Shown here: positions 10,075 to 18,024 of the stretch, piece by piece
How the letters are laid out: each line of letters starts with the position of its first letter
Position numbering within the stretch: the first letter of the stretch is position 1
Assembly (NCBI RefSeq): GCF_003399625.1
Contig: NZ_NBXA01000012.1
Span: 1 to 60,172 of the forward strand
Source of the DNA: Subtercola boreus
Lineage (GTDB): Bacteria > Actinomycetota > Actinomycetes > Actinomycetales > Microbacteriaceae
Direction of reading: 5' to 3'
DNA length: 60,172 nt
Notes under the pieces: model-generated
The model's input: only the letters and a program-made list of their open reading frames with translations
The model's database searches: none
What the model was told of the DNA's origin: nothing
Program-made: the position numbers and the translations under genes

Positions 10075-10725
10075 GTGCACGCCACAACCTCAACCCTGAA
10101 GACCTCCTCCTCTTCCTCTTCCCCGGCGACTCCGGCCGGGGGCGGGCGCTTCCGCTGGCGGGTGGTCGACATCATCGTCGCCAGCGTCATCGGTGTGGCC
10201 GCCGGCCTCATCTTCTGGGCGTGGGGGCTCGCCTACAACCCCGTGACCACTCCGCTGAGCGCGGCGCTGCCGGGGCTCCAGGGGCTGTTCAACGGCGGCT
10301 GGCTGTTCGCTGGCGTGCTCGGGGGGTTGATCATCCGGAAGCCCGGCGCCGCTCTCTACACCGAGCTCGTCGCCGCCATCGTGTCTGCTCTGATCGGAAC
10401 GCAGTGGGGCATCACGACGCTCGTCTCCGGAGCGATCCAGGGAATCGGCGCGGAGATCGTGTTCGCGCTGTTCCTGTACTCGAGCTACCGCATCTGGGTG
10501 GCGCTGCTCGCGGGAGTCGGAGCGGGCATCGCTCTCTCGATCACCGACCTCACGCTGTCGTACCCGGGATCGGACACTCCCTTCATCCTGACCTACTCGG
10601 CGACGTCGATCGTGTCGGGAATCGTGCTCGCGGGGCTGCTGTCGTGGCTGGCGATGCGCGGTATCGCGGCGACCGGCGCGCTGAACCGTTTCGCGGCCGG
10701 GCGCGAGACTCGGGCGCTGGTCTGA
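10075..10725 (+). CDS. ykoE: ECF transporter S component, thiamine-precursor (YkoE)
   Basis: A 216-aa integral membrane substrate-binding subunit with about six hydrophobic segments. After a Ser/Thr-rich start of about 25 residues come RWRVVDIIVASVIGVAAGLI, a GLFNGGWLFAGVLGGLIIRKPGA segment and an ELVAAIVSALIGTQWG segment typical of YkoE. The GTG start follows an AAGGG ribosome site. The TPP riboswitch upstream and the duplicated ATPase and EcfT genes downstream make it the S component of a YkoEDC importer of thiamine or its hydroxymethylpyrimidine part. Confidence 0.92.
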   Translation: MHATTSTLKTSSSSSSPATPAGGGRFRWRVVDIIVASVIGVAAGLIFWAWGLAYNPVTTPLSAALPGLQGLFNGGWLFAGVLGGLIIRKPGAALYTELVAAIVSALIGTQWGITTLVSGAIQGIGAEIVFALFLYSSYRIWVALLAGVGAGIALSITDLTLSYPGSDTPFILTYSATSIVSGIVLAGLLSWLAMRGIAATGALNRFAAGRETRALV

Positions 10726-10741
10726 GCGCCGCACCCCGCGC

Positions 10742-10819
10742 GTCGTTCTCTCTCGCGCCTCTTTCTCGCGAGAACGACACCCCCTGCCGAGAGCGACAGC
10801 CAGACGTGTCGGTCTCGGC
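10742..10819 (+). repeat. two consecutive stem-loops between ykoE and ykoD
   Basis: The first stem pairs GTCGTTCTC (10742-10750) with GAGAACGAC (10770-10778). The second pairs 10786-10798 with 10807-10819 at 12 of 13 positions. They fill the ykoE-ykoD gap and could act as an mRNA-stability element or partial terminator that sets S-component to ATPase ratio. Confidence 0.7.
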
Positions 10820-10855
10820 CCGAGGTGGCATTCTCGCGAGCGGAGGGGGCGGCGC

Positions 10856-12340
10856 ATGAGCGGCGGCGCTTCGGTGTCGGCCCGGGGCTGGGGCTGGCGG
10901 CACGCCGGTCGGCGGGCCTGGGCTGTCGAGGGGCTCGACCTCGAGATCGCGGCGGGGGAGCGGGTGCTGTTGCTCGGGGCATCCGGAGCGGGCAAGTCGA
11001 CGCTCATCAGCGCCCTCGCGGGGGTGCTCGGCGCCGCCGACGAGGGCGAGGAACGCGGGACGCTGCTCGTCGGCGGCACCCGGCCCCAGGATGCCCGGGG
11101 CCGGGTCGGGCTGCTGCTCCAGGACCCGGATTCCCAGGTTCTGCTCGCGCGGGTCGGCGACGACGTCGCCTTCGGCTGCGAGAACCTCGGCGTGCCACGG
11201 GACGAGATCTGGCGACGGGTCGGTTCCGCGCTCGACGCCGTGGGGCTCCACCTTCCCCTCTCCCACCCCACCTCGTCGCTCTCGGGCGGACAGAAGCAGC
11301 GGCTGGCGCTCGCCGGGGTGCTCGCGATGCAGCCCGGGCTCCTGCTGCTCGACGAACCCACGGCGAACCTCGATCCGGCCGGCGTCGAGGAGGTACGGGA
11401 TGCCGTCGCCCGCGTGCTCGCGCACTCGGAGGCGACGTTCGTGGTCATCGAACACCGCGTCGCGGTCTGGCGGCACGTGGTGAACCGCGTGGTCGTGCTC
11501 GCACCGGGCGGGGGCGTGCTGGCCGACGGCCCGCCCGAGGAGGTACTCGCCACGCGTGGTGCGGAGCTCGCGGCATCCGGTGTCTGGGTTCCGGGCTTCC
11601 CGCCCGCCCGCCCCCTTCGAGCGGCGTCACCGCACGGCTCCGCGCCGCTGCTCGGGGCACCGCTCCTGCGAGCATGCGAACTCGCCGTCGCCCGGGTGAA
11701 GGGCGTGCCCGTGGCGAGCGGTCTCACGCTCGACGTCGATCCCGGCGTGGCGACCGTCATCACCGGCCCGAACGGTGCCGGCAAGTCGACGCTCGCGCTC
11801 ACCCTCGCGGGCCTGGTCGCGCCCGAAGGAGGCGCCCTCGAGGCGGGAGACACACTTGCGGCCGGCGCAGGATCCCACCCCATCCGCTGGAAGTCGCGCG
11901 AACTCCTCACCCGCATCGGAACGGTCTTCCAGGATCCCGAGCACCAGTTCCTCTCGAGCACCCTCCGCAAGGAGCTCGCCGTCGGCCCCGCCGCCCTCAG
12001 GATCCCGCAGCGGGAGATCGACGAGCGGGTCGACGAACTCCTCGCCCGCCTCCGTCTCACAGCGCTCGCGGAGGCGAACCCGTTCACGCTCTCGGGCGGC
12101 GAGAAGCGCCGCCTCTCCGTCGCCACCGCCCTTGCCACCCGCCCCGCCCTCCTCGTTCTCGACGAACCCACTTTCGGCCAGGATTCCCGCACCTGGGCCG
12201 AACTCGTCGCCCTCCTCGCCGAGCTACTCGACTCCGGAACGGCCCTCGTCGCAGTGACGCACGACGCCGACTTCGTCGACGCGCTGGCCGACCGCGAGTT
12301 CCGGATGCCCGGGGCTCCGGTTCCGGGCGGTGCCGCGTGA
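10856..12340 (+). CDS. ykoD: ECF transporter double ATPase (YkoD)
   Basis: A 494-aa energising subunit with two ABC domains in tandem. Domain 1 has Walker A LLGASGAGKST (about residue 40), signature SSLSGGQKQR and Walker B LLLLDEPTANLD. Domain 2 has ITGPNGAGKST (about residue 300), FTLSGGEKRRL and [12 protein letters not shown]. All catalytic motifs are intact in both halves. A GGAGGGGG ribosome site precedes the ATG. It works with YkoE and the EcfT protein encoded downstream. Confidence 0.93.
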   Translation: MSGGASVSARGWGWRHAGRRAWAVEGLDLEIAAGERVLLLGASGAGKSTLISALAGVLGAADEGEERGTLLVGGTRPQDARGRVGLLLQDPDSQVLLARVGDDVAFGCENLGVPRDEIWRRVGSALDAVGLHLPLSHPTSSLSGGQKQRLALAGVLAMQPGLLLLDEPTANLDPAGVEEVRDAVARVLAHSEATFVVIEHRVAVWRHVVNRVVVLAPGGGVLADGPPEEVLATRGAELAASGVWVPGFPPARPLRAASPHGSAPLLGAPLLRACELAVARVKGVPVASGLTLDVDPGVATVITGPNGAGKSTLALTLAGLVAPEGGALEAGDTLAAGAGSHPIRWKSRELLTRIGTVFQDPEHQFLSSTLRKELAVGPAALRIPQREIDERVDELLARLRLTALAEANPFTLSGGEKRRLSVATALATRPALLVLDEPTFGQDSRTWAELVALLAELLDSGTALVAVTHDADFVDALADREFRMPGAPVPGGAA

Positions 12341-12404
12341 GCGCCCACGAGATCCGGATGCCCGGCTCGGCCCCGGCAACCTTCACGGCACGAGGTGCCG
12401 CAGC

Positions 12405-13193
12405 ATGAGCATCCTGAACCCGGTGCGCGGCACGCAGGCCGTCTACGCGATCAACCCGGTCGCCAAGCTCGTCGCGGCCCTGCTGCTGAGCCTCACCCTC
12501 GTGCTCTCGATCGACTGGGTCTCGGCCGGTGTCGCCCTCGTGCTCGAGGCGGTGCTGTTCTTCTGGGCCGGGCTCGGGCTCCGCACCTTCCTTCTCCGCA
12601 CGCTGCCCGTGCTGATCGCCGCGCCCGCCGCCGCACTCACCACGCTGCTCTACGGGCGACCGTCGGGGCAGGTCTACCTGCAGTTTGCGCTGGTGAACGT
12701 CACCGACGGCTCGATCGAGCTCGCGGTGGCGACCGGGCTCCGGGTGCTCGCCATCGGACTTCCCGCGATCGTGCTGTTCGTGACGATCGATCCGACCGAC
12801 CTCGCCGACGGCCTCGCGCAGGTACTGCACCTGCCCAGTCGCTTCGTTCTCGGCGGGCTGGCGGGGCTCCGGCTCGTCGGTCTGTTCCTCGAGGACTGGC
12901 GCTCGCTCGAACTGGCCCGGCGCGCCCGGGGCGTGGGAGACTCCGGGCGTTTCCGGCGTTTCTTCAGCCAGGGCTTTGCGCTGCTGGTGCTCTCGATCCG
13001 TCGCGGCAGCAAGCTCGCGACGGCGATGGAGGCGCGGGGATTCGGATCCTCCGGCGAGCGGACCTACGCCCGGGCGTCCGTCATGGGCTGGCGGGAAGGT
13101 GTGCTCATCGCCCTGGCCGTCATCGTGGCGCTCGCGGCTGTGCTGGTGTCTGTGTCAACCGGACACTGGAATTTCATCGGCAGCCAGAGCTAA
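12405..13193 (+). CDS. ykoC: ECF transporter transmembrane component EcfT (YkoC)
   Basis: A 262-aa membrane protein coupling the ATPase to the S component. The start ATGAGCATCCTG follows a GAGGTG ribosome site. The frame is open upstream into ykoD, but that stretch does not look like the family. It has several hydrophobic segments, then the cytoplasmic coupling-helix region with RRARGVGDSGRFRRF and MEARGFGSSGERTY, matching the ARG motifs of EcfT proteins. It is the last gene of the riboswitch-controlled operon. Confidence 0.92.
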   Translation: MSILNPVRGTQAVYAINPVAKLVAALLLSLTLVLSIDWVSAGVALVLEAVLFFWAGLGLRTFLLRTLPVLIAAPAAALTTLLYGRPSGQVYLQFALVNVTDGSIELAVATGLRVLAIGLPAIVLFVTIDPTDLADGLAQVLHLPSRFVLGGLAGLRLVGLFLEDWRSLELARRARGVGDSGRFRRFFSQGFALLVLSIRRGSKLATAMEARGFGSSGERTYARASVMGWREGVLIALAVIVALAAVLVSVSTGHWNFIGSQS

Positions 13194-13207
13194 CCGCTGC
13201 CGCCCGG

Positions 13208-13213
13208 TACGGT
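13208..13213 (+). promoter_or_regulatory. -10 hexamer, leaderless promoter
   Basis: TACGGT is followed by exactly 6 nt and then the ATG at 13220. Transcription would start at the start codon. Confidence 0.45.
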
Positions 13214-13219
13214 GGGAGC

Positions 13220-13501
13220 ATGACTGATGCAACACAGACCCCGAATTCCTACGTCGTCGAATACAGCGACGGCCCCCTCGTCGGGCAGACCGACACGCGG
13301 ATCTTCGTCGGCGGAGAATACGACACGACGTTCGGCGTGATCGCCCTCGTCGACGGTATCGAAGCGAACTTCGAGTACCACGCGACCGGCACCCGCGAGC
13401 TGAACGGCCAGACCCACGTCACGTATTCGTTCGATGCCGCGAACAGCGACTCCCCGGTGAGCGACGAAGACGGGCAGGAGCCCGGCGAGGCTCTCGTCTG
13501 A
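13220..13501 (+). CDS. conserved small acidic protein, unknown function
   Basis: A 93-aa soluble acidic protein (MTDATQTPNSYVVEYSDGPL). It has an apparently beta-rich body and an acidic tail ending DEDGQEPGEALV. There is no signal peptide or membrane segment. I do not recognise a family. It lies 26 bp after ykoC, but a -10 hexamer directly before the ATG suggests its own leaderless transcript. Downstream is a hairpin shared with the convergent gene. Confidence 0.7.
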   Translation: MTDATQTPNSYVVEYSDGPLVGQTDTRIFVGGEYDTTFGVIALVDGIEANFEYHATGTRELNGQTHVTYSFDAANSDSPVSDEDGQEPGEALV

Positions 13502-13523
13502 CCTCTCGCCCTGCCGCCACCAT

Positions 13524-13580
13524 GGAATGCGCTGAGCCGATCCTGACCCGTCTGGGCCGCAGTTTCGCTGGGCGCATTCC
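13524..13580. terminator. hairpin between convergent genes
   Basis: GGAATGCGCTGAGC at 13524-13537 pairs with GCTGGGCGCATTCC at 13567-13580 (12 of 14). It lies between two convergent genes and could serve both. There is no T-run, as is usual in this GC-rich genome. Confidence 0.55.
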
Positions 13581-13606
13581 TACAATCGGGCCAGCAGCGC
13601 TGGGGA

Positions 13607-14959
13607 TCAGCCGGGCGAGGCGATGAACGCCCCGATCACGTCGAACGGATGCGCCAGGCGCCAGAGCGGCCCGGGATCGGTGAGCGACCCGTCGAGCGTG
13701 AGCGGCGCATCCACCGCCCCCTCCGGCAGGGCGAACGTCACCGTTCCGGCCGGAGCGCCGGAGCGTGCCGTTGTGAGCGTCAGCGGAGTAGCGGTCTGCG
13801 TGACGGGGGTGGTGGCCCAGAGCATCCGCGACTCCGCCTCTGTCGTGACTGCGCGTGCCGTCTGCCCCCAGGCGGCGGTGTACTCCACGAAGGGTGTCTG
13901 GGCCGCCGCGAGTTCGGTCGGCTTCAGACCGGTGGATGCGCTCGCCACCAGCGCCGTGAGGTCGGCCTCGAGCGTGGGGTAGTCGGGCTCCCTCAGCATC
14001 GCGCCGTAGATCGTCGCCACGCCATCCGCGCCCGCAAGTGGAACCGTCGCCCGGTACAGCAGGCACAGCCCGGCTTCATCGGTGTAGCTCAGCGACAGGC
14101 CCGTGACGCCCTGATCCGGCAGGTAGACCGCGAGGTTCTGCACCTGCCGGTTGCCGTTCACGGTCGTCGACGGCAGGGCCATGATCTCGGCGATGACCGG
14201 GGTCTCGAAGGCGAGCTCTGCGATGCGGGTGAGGTCGGAGGCTGTTCCGACGGACGTCTCGCTGAGACCCGTGGTGTCCGTGATGGTTGTGCCGGTCATC
14301 CCGTTCGCCGCCAGCCAGGCGTTCGCGGCCGTGACGTAGGCCTCCGTCGTGCCGAAGGCCCAGCGCGCGAGGGCATCGGCGTGGTTGTTGCTGGATCCGA
14401 GCAGCATCGCGATGAGCATGTCGCGCTCCGACCAGCTCTCGTTCGTGATGAACGACACCGCGCGGGAGCTCTCGGAGATGTAGCGCACGTAGTCGGCGTA
14501 GTCCTCGGACGTGATGACGACAGGGTCACCGGGAGTGCCTGCGTCGAGTGGATGCGCGCTCAGCACGACGAGCGCCGTGATGATCTTGGTGGTGCCGCCC
14601 AGGGGCACCGGGTCGGCGATGCCCGCGGTGGTGACGGCACTCGCGGGAGGGGCTGTCGGTTGCGCGGTCGCGCCCGGGGTGGCGGGCGTGCCGGCTGCAG
14701 CGGGGGTGGCGGCTGCGGCTCCGGATGTCGCGGCGGCAGCGGTTTCGTCGGCCACCGTGACTCCGCTCGCGCCGGTCGACGGCAGCGCCGGCGCGGCAGC
14801 GGCAGGAGTGATGGCGGCGGTGTCGAGCACCCGCGCGGTCGCGGCCGGCAGCGGCCCGAGCAGTGTGGCCGGTCCGTAGACCCCGATCCCGAGGATGACA
14901 ACGGCGCCGATCGCGATCACCACGCCGCGCCGGATGCGATGTGCGGCGGTCGAGGTCAT
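13607..14959 (-). CDS. secreted S11 peptidase-like protein lacking catalytic motifs
   Basis: A 450-aa protein with an N-terminal signal/anchor segment (about residues 10-35), an Ala/Thr/Pro-rich linker (about 45-115) and a D-Ala-D-Ala carboxypeptidase-like domain. The fold signatures are clear: TKIITALVVL, MLLGSSNNHADALA, a TGLSETS region and YTDEAGLCLLYRA. The SxxK serine position reads G (PLGGTTK) and the KTG motif reads SLS (GLSLSYTD). Only the SxN motif is kept. It is therefore probably a non-catalytic envelope protein that binds peptidoglycan or regulates a partner. The C-terminal 100 residues are Thr/Ala-rich. The -10 hexamer immediately upstream points to leaderless translation. Confidence 0.8.
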   Translation of the reverse strand: MTSTAAHRIRRGVVIAIGAVVILGIGVYGPATLLGPLPAATARVLDTAAITPAAAAPALPSTGASGVTVADETAAAATSGAAAATPAAAGTPATPGATAQPTAPPASAVTTAGIADPVPLGGTTKIITALVVLSAHPLDAGTPGDPVVITSEDYADYVRYISESSRAVSFITNESWSERDMLIAMLLGSSNNHADALARWAFGTTEAYVTAANAWLAANGMTGTTITDTTGLSETSVGTASDLTRIAELAFETPVIAEIMALPSTTVNGNRQVQNLAVYLPDQGVTGLSLSYTDEAGLCLLYRATVPLAGADGVATIYGAMLREPDYPTLEADLTALVASASTGLKPTELAAAQTPFVEYTAAWGQTARAVTTEAESRMLWATTPVTQTATPLTLTTARSGAPAGTVTFALPEGAVDAPLTLDGSLTDPGPLWRLAHPFDVIGAFIASPG

Positions 14960-14965
14960 GCCCCC

Positions 14966-14971
14966 AAGCTA
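14966..14971 (-). promoter_or_regulatory. -10 hexamer, leaderless promoter
   Basis: On the minus strand TAGCTT is followed by 6 nt (GGGGGC) and the ATG at 14959. Confidence 0.45.
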
Positions 14972-15038
14972 GCGCGGCACCGCCGTGATCGCCGCGACCG
15001 ACCCGCGCGCCTCGCCTCGCGGCCCTCGGAGGGGTCGG

Positions 15039-15389
15039 TCAGGCCCAGCCGAGCTCGTGCAACCGCTCGTCGTCGATGCCGTAGAAGTGCGCGATCTCGT
15101 GCACCAGCGTCACGTGGATCTCGTCCCGCAGCTCGTCGAGGTCGGCGCACATACCCAACAGCGGCTCGCGGAACAGCACGATGCGGTCGGGCATCTCGCC
15201 GAAACCGTACTGCCCGCGTTCCGTCAGGGCGATGCCGTCGTAGAGGCCGAGCACGTCGAGGGATCCGTCTTCGGGGCGATCCTCGACGACGAAGGCGACG
15301 TTGTCGAGCCCGTCGATCATGTCGTCGGGGAGAAGATCGAGTTCTGCCACAACGAGCTCTTCGAAGGCGACGGCGTCGAGCTCGAGCAT
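15039..15389 (-). CDS. metallopeptidase family protein (minimal zincin)
   Basis: A 116-aa protein starting MLELDAVAFEELV with a GGAGG ribosome site. It has HEIAHFYGIDDERLHELGW near the C-terminus, i.e. an HExxH zinc motif followed by a downstream Asp/His-containing helix. This matches the short actinobacterial zincin-like metallopeptidase family (COG3824 type). The substrate is unknown. The frame is open upstream through the tRNA-His gene, so the start at 15389 is firm. It lies downstream of tRNA-His on the same strand, separated by a terminator. Confidence 0.85.
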   Translation of the reverse strand: MLELDAVAFEELVVAELDLLPDDMIDGLDNVAFVVEDRPEDGSLDVLGLYDGIALTERGQYGFGEMPDRIVLFREPLLGMCADLDELRDEIHVTLVHEIAHFYGIDDERLHELGWA

Positions 15390-15411
15390 CCGGAACCTCC
15401 AGGCGAAAGTA

Positions 15412-15446
15412 AAACGAGCGACCCGACAGTGTCGGGCCGCTCGTTT
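15412..15446 (-). terminator. terminator downstream of tRNA-His
   Basis: AAACGAGCG (15412-15420) pairs with CGCTCGTTT (15438-15446). An inner stem CCCGAC/GTCGGG sits inside. The stem is long and starts and ends with A/T runs, so it can act in both directions. It directly follows tRNA-His. Confidence 0.85.
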
Positions 15447-15452
15447 CGGTGG

Positions 15453-15526
15453 GGTGAGTAACGGGGCTCGAACCCGCGGCCTCCTAGACCACAACCAGGC
15501 GCTCTGCCAACTGAGCTATACCCACC
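15453..15526 (-). tRNA. tRNA-His(GTG)
   Basis: The minus strand folds as a cloverleaf. The 7-bp acceptor is GTGGGTA/TACTCAC with the extra 5' G (-1) opposite C73 that marks tRNA-His. It has D-arm GCTCAGTTGGCAGAGC, anticodon loop TTGTGGT (anticodon GTG) and T-arm GCGGGTTCGAGCCCCGT. No CCA is encoded. Confidence 0.95.
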
Positions 15527-15570
15527 ATGGCCCCGCCCGAGGGCGAAGCACTTTTTGGAACGAAACGAGT

Positions 15571-16191
15571 CTACAGCTTCGCGGCGAACTCGTTCACCAC
15601 TTCTGCCGAGATGGCCTTCAGATCTGCCGACGGCGGCCCGGGGGGCGCCACGAAGATCGCCTTGCGGTAGTACTCGAGCTCGCGGATCGACTCGAGGATG
15701 TCGGCCAGAGCACGGTGCCCGCCGTCTTTCGCGGGTGCGTGGAAGTAGATCGGCGGGAACCATCGGCGCGCCAGCTCCTTGATCGAGGAGACATCGACGC
15801 TGCGGTAGTGCAGGTGGGCATCCACCCGCGGCATGTACTTCGCAAGGAACATGCGGTCAGTGCCGATGGTGTTTCCCGCAATCGGAGCCTTCAGCTCGTT
15901 GGGAACGAACTTCAGGATGTATTCGAGCACCTCGAATTCTGCCTCCGCAAGGCTCACGCCGTTCGGAATCAGCTTGTCGAGGCCCGACGTGGCGTGCATG
16001 TTGCGCACAAAGTCGCCCATGTGCTCGAGGGCGGAGTCGTCGGGCTTGATCACGATGGTGAAACCGGGGTCGAGGAGGTTCAGCTCGAAGTCGGTGATGA
16101 CGACGGCCACCTCCACGAGTTCGTCGACGCTGAGGTCGAGGCCGGTCATTTCACAGTCGATCCAGACCAGTCGGTCTGATTGTGCACTCAT
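15571..16191 (-). CDS. orn: oligoribonuclease
   Basis: A 206-aa 3'-5' exonuclease of the DEDDh family that degrades 2-5-nt RNA to mononucleotides, including pGpG. Catalytic positions are visible: [10 protein letters not shown] (first Asp and Glu, residues 10-19), [12 protein letters not shown] (third Asp) and GGHRALADI (His and fourth Asp). Length matches the family plus a short tail. It starts [17 protein letters not shown] hexamer lies 6 nt before the ATG, so it is probably leaderless. Divergent from the phosphatase gene. Confidence 0.95.
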   Translation of the reverse strand: MSAQSDRLVWIDCEMTGLDLSVDELVEVAVVITDFELNLLDPGFTIVIKPDDSALEHMGDFVRNMHATSGLDKLIPNGVSLAEAEFEVLEYILKFVPNELKAPIAGNTIGTDRMFLAKYMPRVDAHLHYRSVDVSSIKELARRWFPPIYFHAPAKDGGHRALADILESIRELEYYRKAIFVAPPGPPSADLKAISAEVVNEFAAKL

Positions 16192-16197
16192 GCTGCG

Positions 16198-16203
16198 AGT
16201 CTA
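16198..16203 (-). promoter_or_regulatory. -10 hexamer, leaderless promoter of orn
   Basis: On the minus strand TAGACT is followed by CGCAGC and then the ATG at 16191. Confidence 0.5.
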
Positions 16204-16280
16204 CCGTCGGCCCCCGACACCGGCCGGGCCGTTGCCCGCCTCGCACCGTGCGATATGGTTGAAGCTGCAACTGAAGTGGA

Positions 16281-16943
16281 GTGTCACCCGTGTCACCAGA
16301 ACCTCTCGCCCAGACGCCCGCTCAGACGCCCGCTCCGACGCCCGGCCAGATCCTGCTCGTACGGCACGGCGAGACCGCGTGGAGCCTGACCGGCCAGCAC
16401 ACCGGTGTCACCGACATCCCGCTCACCGCCAACGGTGAAGAGCAGGCGCGCGCAGTGGGCCGGGCGCTTGCGGGTCGCCGGTTCAGCCAGGTGCTGACGA
16501 GCCCCCGCCTCCGCGCCCGCACGACCGCCGACCTGATCGGATTCGGCGACCAGGCCGTCGTCGAACCGCACCTCGCCGAGTGGGACTACGGAGCCTACGA
16601 GGGTCTCACGTCTCTGGAGATCAAGGCCGAACGCGGGCACTGGAACCTCTGGACCGATGGTGTGCCCGCGGGTGCGACGCCGGGGGAGAACAATGCCGAG
16701 GTGCAGTCTCGGGCCCTCCGGGTTCTCGGTCGGGTGCGGGCCGACGTGCTCGCCGGCAACGACGTGCTGCTGGTCGCGCACGGCCACATCCTGCGCGCAC
16801 TCGCCGCAGCGTGGGTCGAGCTGCCGCCCACGGGTGGGCAGGTGTTCGCGCTCGGAACGTCGACCATGAGCGCCCTCGGCTACGAGCACGATGTGCCGGT
16901 CATCCTGCTGTGGAACGCCCCCGCGCCGCGCGCCGGCGTGTAG
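16281..16943 (+). CDS. histidine phosphatase superfamily protein
   Basis: A 220-aa phosphoglycerate-mutase-like acid phosphatase. It has the catalytic phosphohistidine in LVRHGETAWSL (about residue 27), the acid region LAEWDYGAYEGLT and the second His in LLVAHGHILRAL. The N-terminal 20 residues are a Pro/Thr/Gln-rich repeat (QTPAQTPAPTP). GTG starts at 16281 and 16290 are both possible; a GTGGAG-like site precedes the first. The substrate is not determinable. Confidence 0.85.
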   Translation: MSPVSPEPLAQTPAQTPAPTPGQILLVRHGETAWSLTGQHTGVTDIPLTANGEEQARAVGRALAGRRFSQVLTSPRLRARTTADLIGFGDQAVVEPHLAEWDYGAYEGLTSLEIKAERGHWNLWTDGVPAGATPGENNAEVQSRALRVLGRVRADVLAGNDVLLVAHGHILRALAAAWVELPPTGGQVFALGTSTMSALGYEHDVPVILLWNAPAPRAGV

Positions 16944-16991
16944 GTCTCGGCTGCCGAAGCCCGCGGTGGCGGTGCGGCTGCCGAAGCCCGC

Positions 16992-17948
16992 TCACGGTGT
17001 GAAGACGACCCGTCGCGGGTCTGCCGTGTCGAGCCACGCCGATTCGACGTCGCGGAGCGGGATGCTGCGGGTCTCGACCTCGAACGAGCCCTCGGAGATC
17101 GCGGCGACGAGCGCGGGGAGTTCGCCGAGGATGTTTTGCGGGCTCACGGAGCCCTGGCCGCTGCCCACGATGCTGAGCCGCGCCGAACGGAGTGCGGCAG
17201 ACGGAATGGATGCCGTGGCCCCCGCAACCGAGCCGATCTCGATCCACGTCAGCGGTCTGCCCTCGTCGGCGCGGTGTGTGACGACAGCAGTCATCGCTCG
17301 CGCGGTGGGTTCGCCCCAGAGGTAGTCGAGCACCACGTCGACCTCGGCGGACGCCCTACCCAGGCGCTCGGCGACCTCCGCCTGGTCGCCGTCGAGCAGC
17401 ACGGTCTGGATGCCGCCGCCGGCGCTCGCCTCGGCCAGCAGAGCGGGGTTCCGTGCCGCAGCCACGATGGATGCCGCACCGAACCGTTTCGCGATCTGCA
17501 CCGCGAGGCGCCCGGCGTTCCCGGTGGCGCCGAGTACGAGCACGTTCATGCCGGGAGCGAAGTCGATGCGTCGGCGGAGGGCGATCCACGACGCCATCGC
17601 CGGGTTCATGATGGCCGCGATGGCGACCGGATCGGTGTCCCCCGGCAGCACGATGCTCCGACGCGTGTCGATCACCGTCTGCTCGGACATCGACCCCATC
17701 GTGGTGTCGGGCAGCACGAAATAGCGGAGCAGGCCATCCGCACCCCGGCCGACACCGTCGATACCGGGGACGAGGGGGAGTTCGCTTGTGCTGGTGTAAT
17801 GCGACCCGTCGGCCTGCGAACGCACCCGGGGGTGCAGGCCCGCGGCGAGCACGTCGACGATGATTTCCGTCGGGGCGAGCGCCTCGGGCGCGGCGATCTC
17901 CTCGCAGCGGGGAGCTGAATCGAACGAGGTGACGACGGCTGCGAGCAT
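16992..17948 (-). CDS. MDR-family NAD(P)H:quinone oxidoreductase-like protein
   Basis: A 318-aa member of the medium-chain dehydrogenase/reductase superfamily, zinc-independent quinone-reductase type. It has an N-terminal GroES-like part (VDVLAAGLHPRVRSQADG), then the Rossmann nucleotide site VLVLGATGNAGRLAVQIAKRFGA, near residue 150. The start at 17948 (MLAAVV) has a GGAGGATC ribosome site; the longer frame from 17999 runs into the operator region. It is divergently transcribed from a MarR regulator with shared repeats between them, so it is the likely target of that regulator. Confidence 0.85.
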   Translation of the reverse strand: MLAAVVTSFDSAPRCEEIAAPEALAPTEIIVDVLAAGLHPRVRSQADGSHYTSTSELPLVPGIDGVGRGADGLLRYFVLPDTTMGSMSEQTVIDTRRSIVLPGDTDPVAIAAIMNPAMASWIALRRRIDFAPGMNVLVLGATGNAGRLAVQIAKRFGAASIVAAARNPALLAEASAGGGIQTVLLDGDQAEVAERLGRASAEVDVVLDYLWGEPTARAMTAVVTHRADEGRPLTWIEIGSVAGATASIPSAALRSARLSIVGSGQGSVSPQNILGELPALVAAISEGSFEVETRSIPLRDVESAWLDTADPRRVVFTP

Positions 17949-17967
17949 GGGATCCTCCGTAAATCGG

Positions 17968-18003
17968 TTGGTATTACGAATTAAACTAGTTGGGATCACG
18001 AAT
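17968..18003. promoter_or_regulatory. direct-repeat operator and promoter of the marR/oxidoreductase pair
   Basis: TTGGTATTACGAAT (17968-17981) and TTGGGATCACGAAT (17990-18003) are direct repeats 22 bp apart, two helical turns, with 12 of 14 identities. The second repeat contains the likely -35 (TTGGGA, 17990-17995), 17 bp from the -10 TAGACT at 18013-18018. The ATG of marR follows 6 nt later. A bound repressor would block its own promoter. Confidence 0.65.
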
Positions 18004-18012
18004 CACGTCAAG

Positions 18013-18018
18013 TAGACT
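18013..18018 (+). promoter_or_regulatory. -10 hexamer of the leaderless marR promoter
   Basis: TAGACT, 17 bp after TTGGGA and 6 nt before the ATG at 18025. Confidence 0.6.
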
Positions 18019-18024
18019 CCAGCC

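Noticed and set aside
10090-12348. 752-aa minus-strand open frame
   Set aside because: It lies antisense to ykoE and ykoD, whose motifs are unambiguous. The translation is Arg/Pro/Ser low-complexity, as expected from GC-rich antisense frames.
13649-15412. 587-aa plus-strand open frame
   Set aside because: Antisense to the S11-like gene and the zincin; Arg/Gly-rich artefact.
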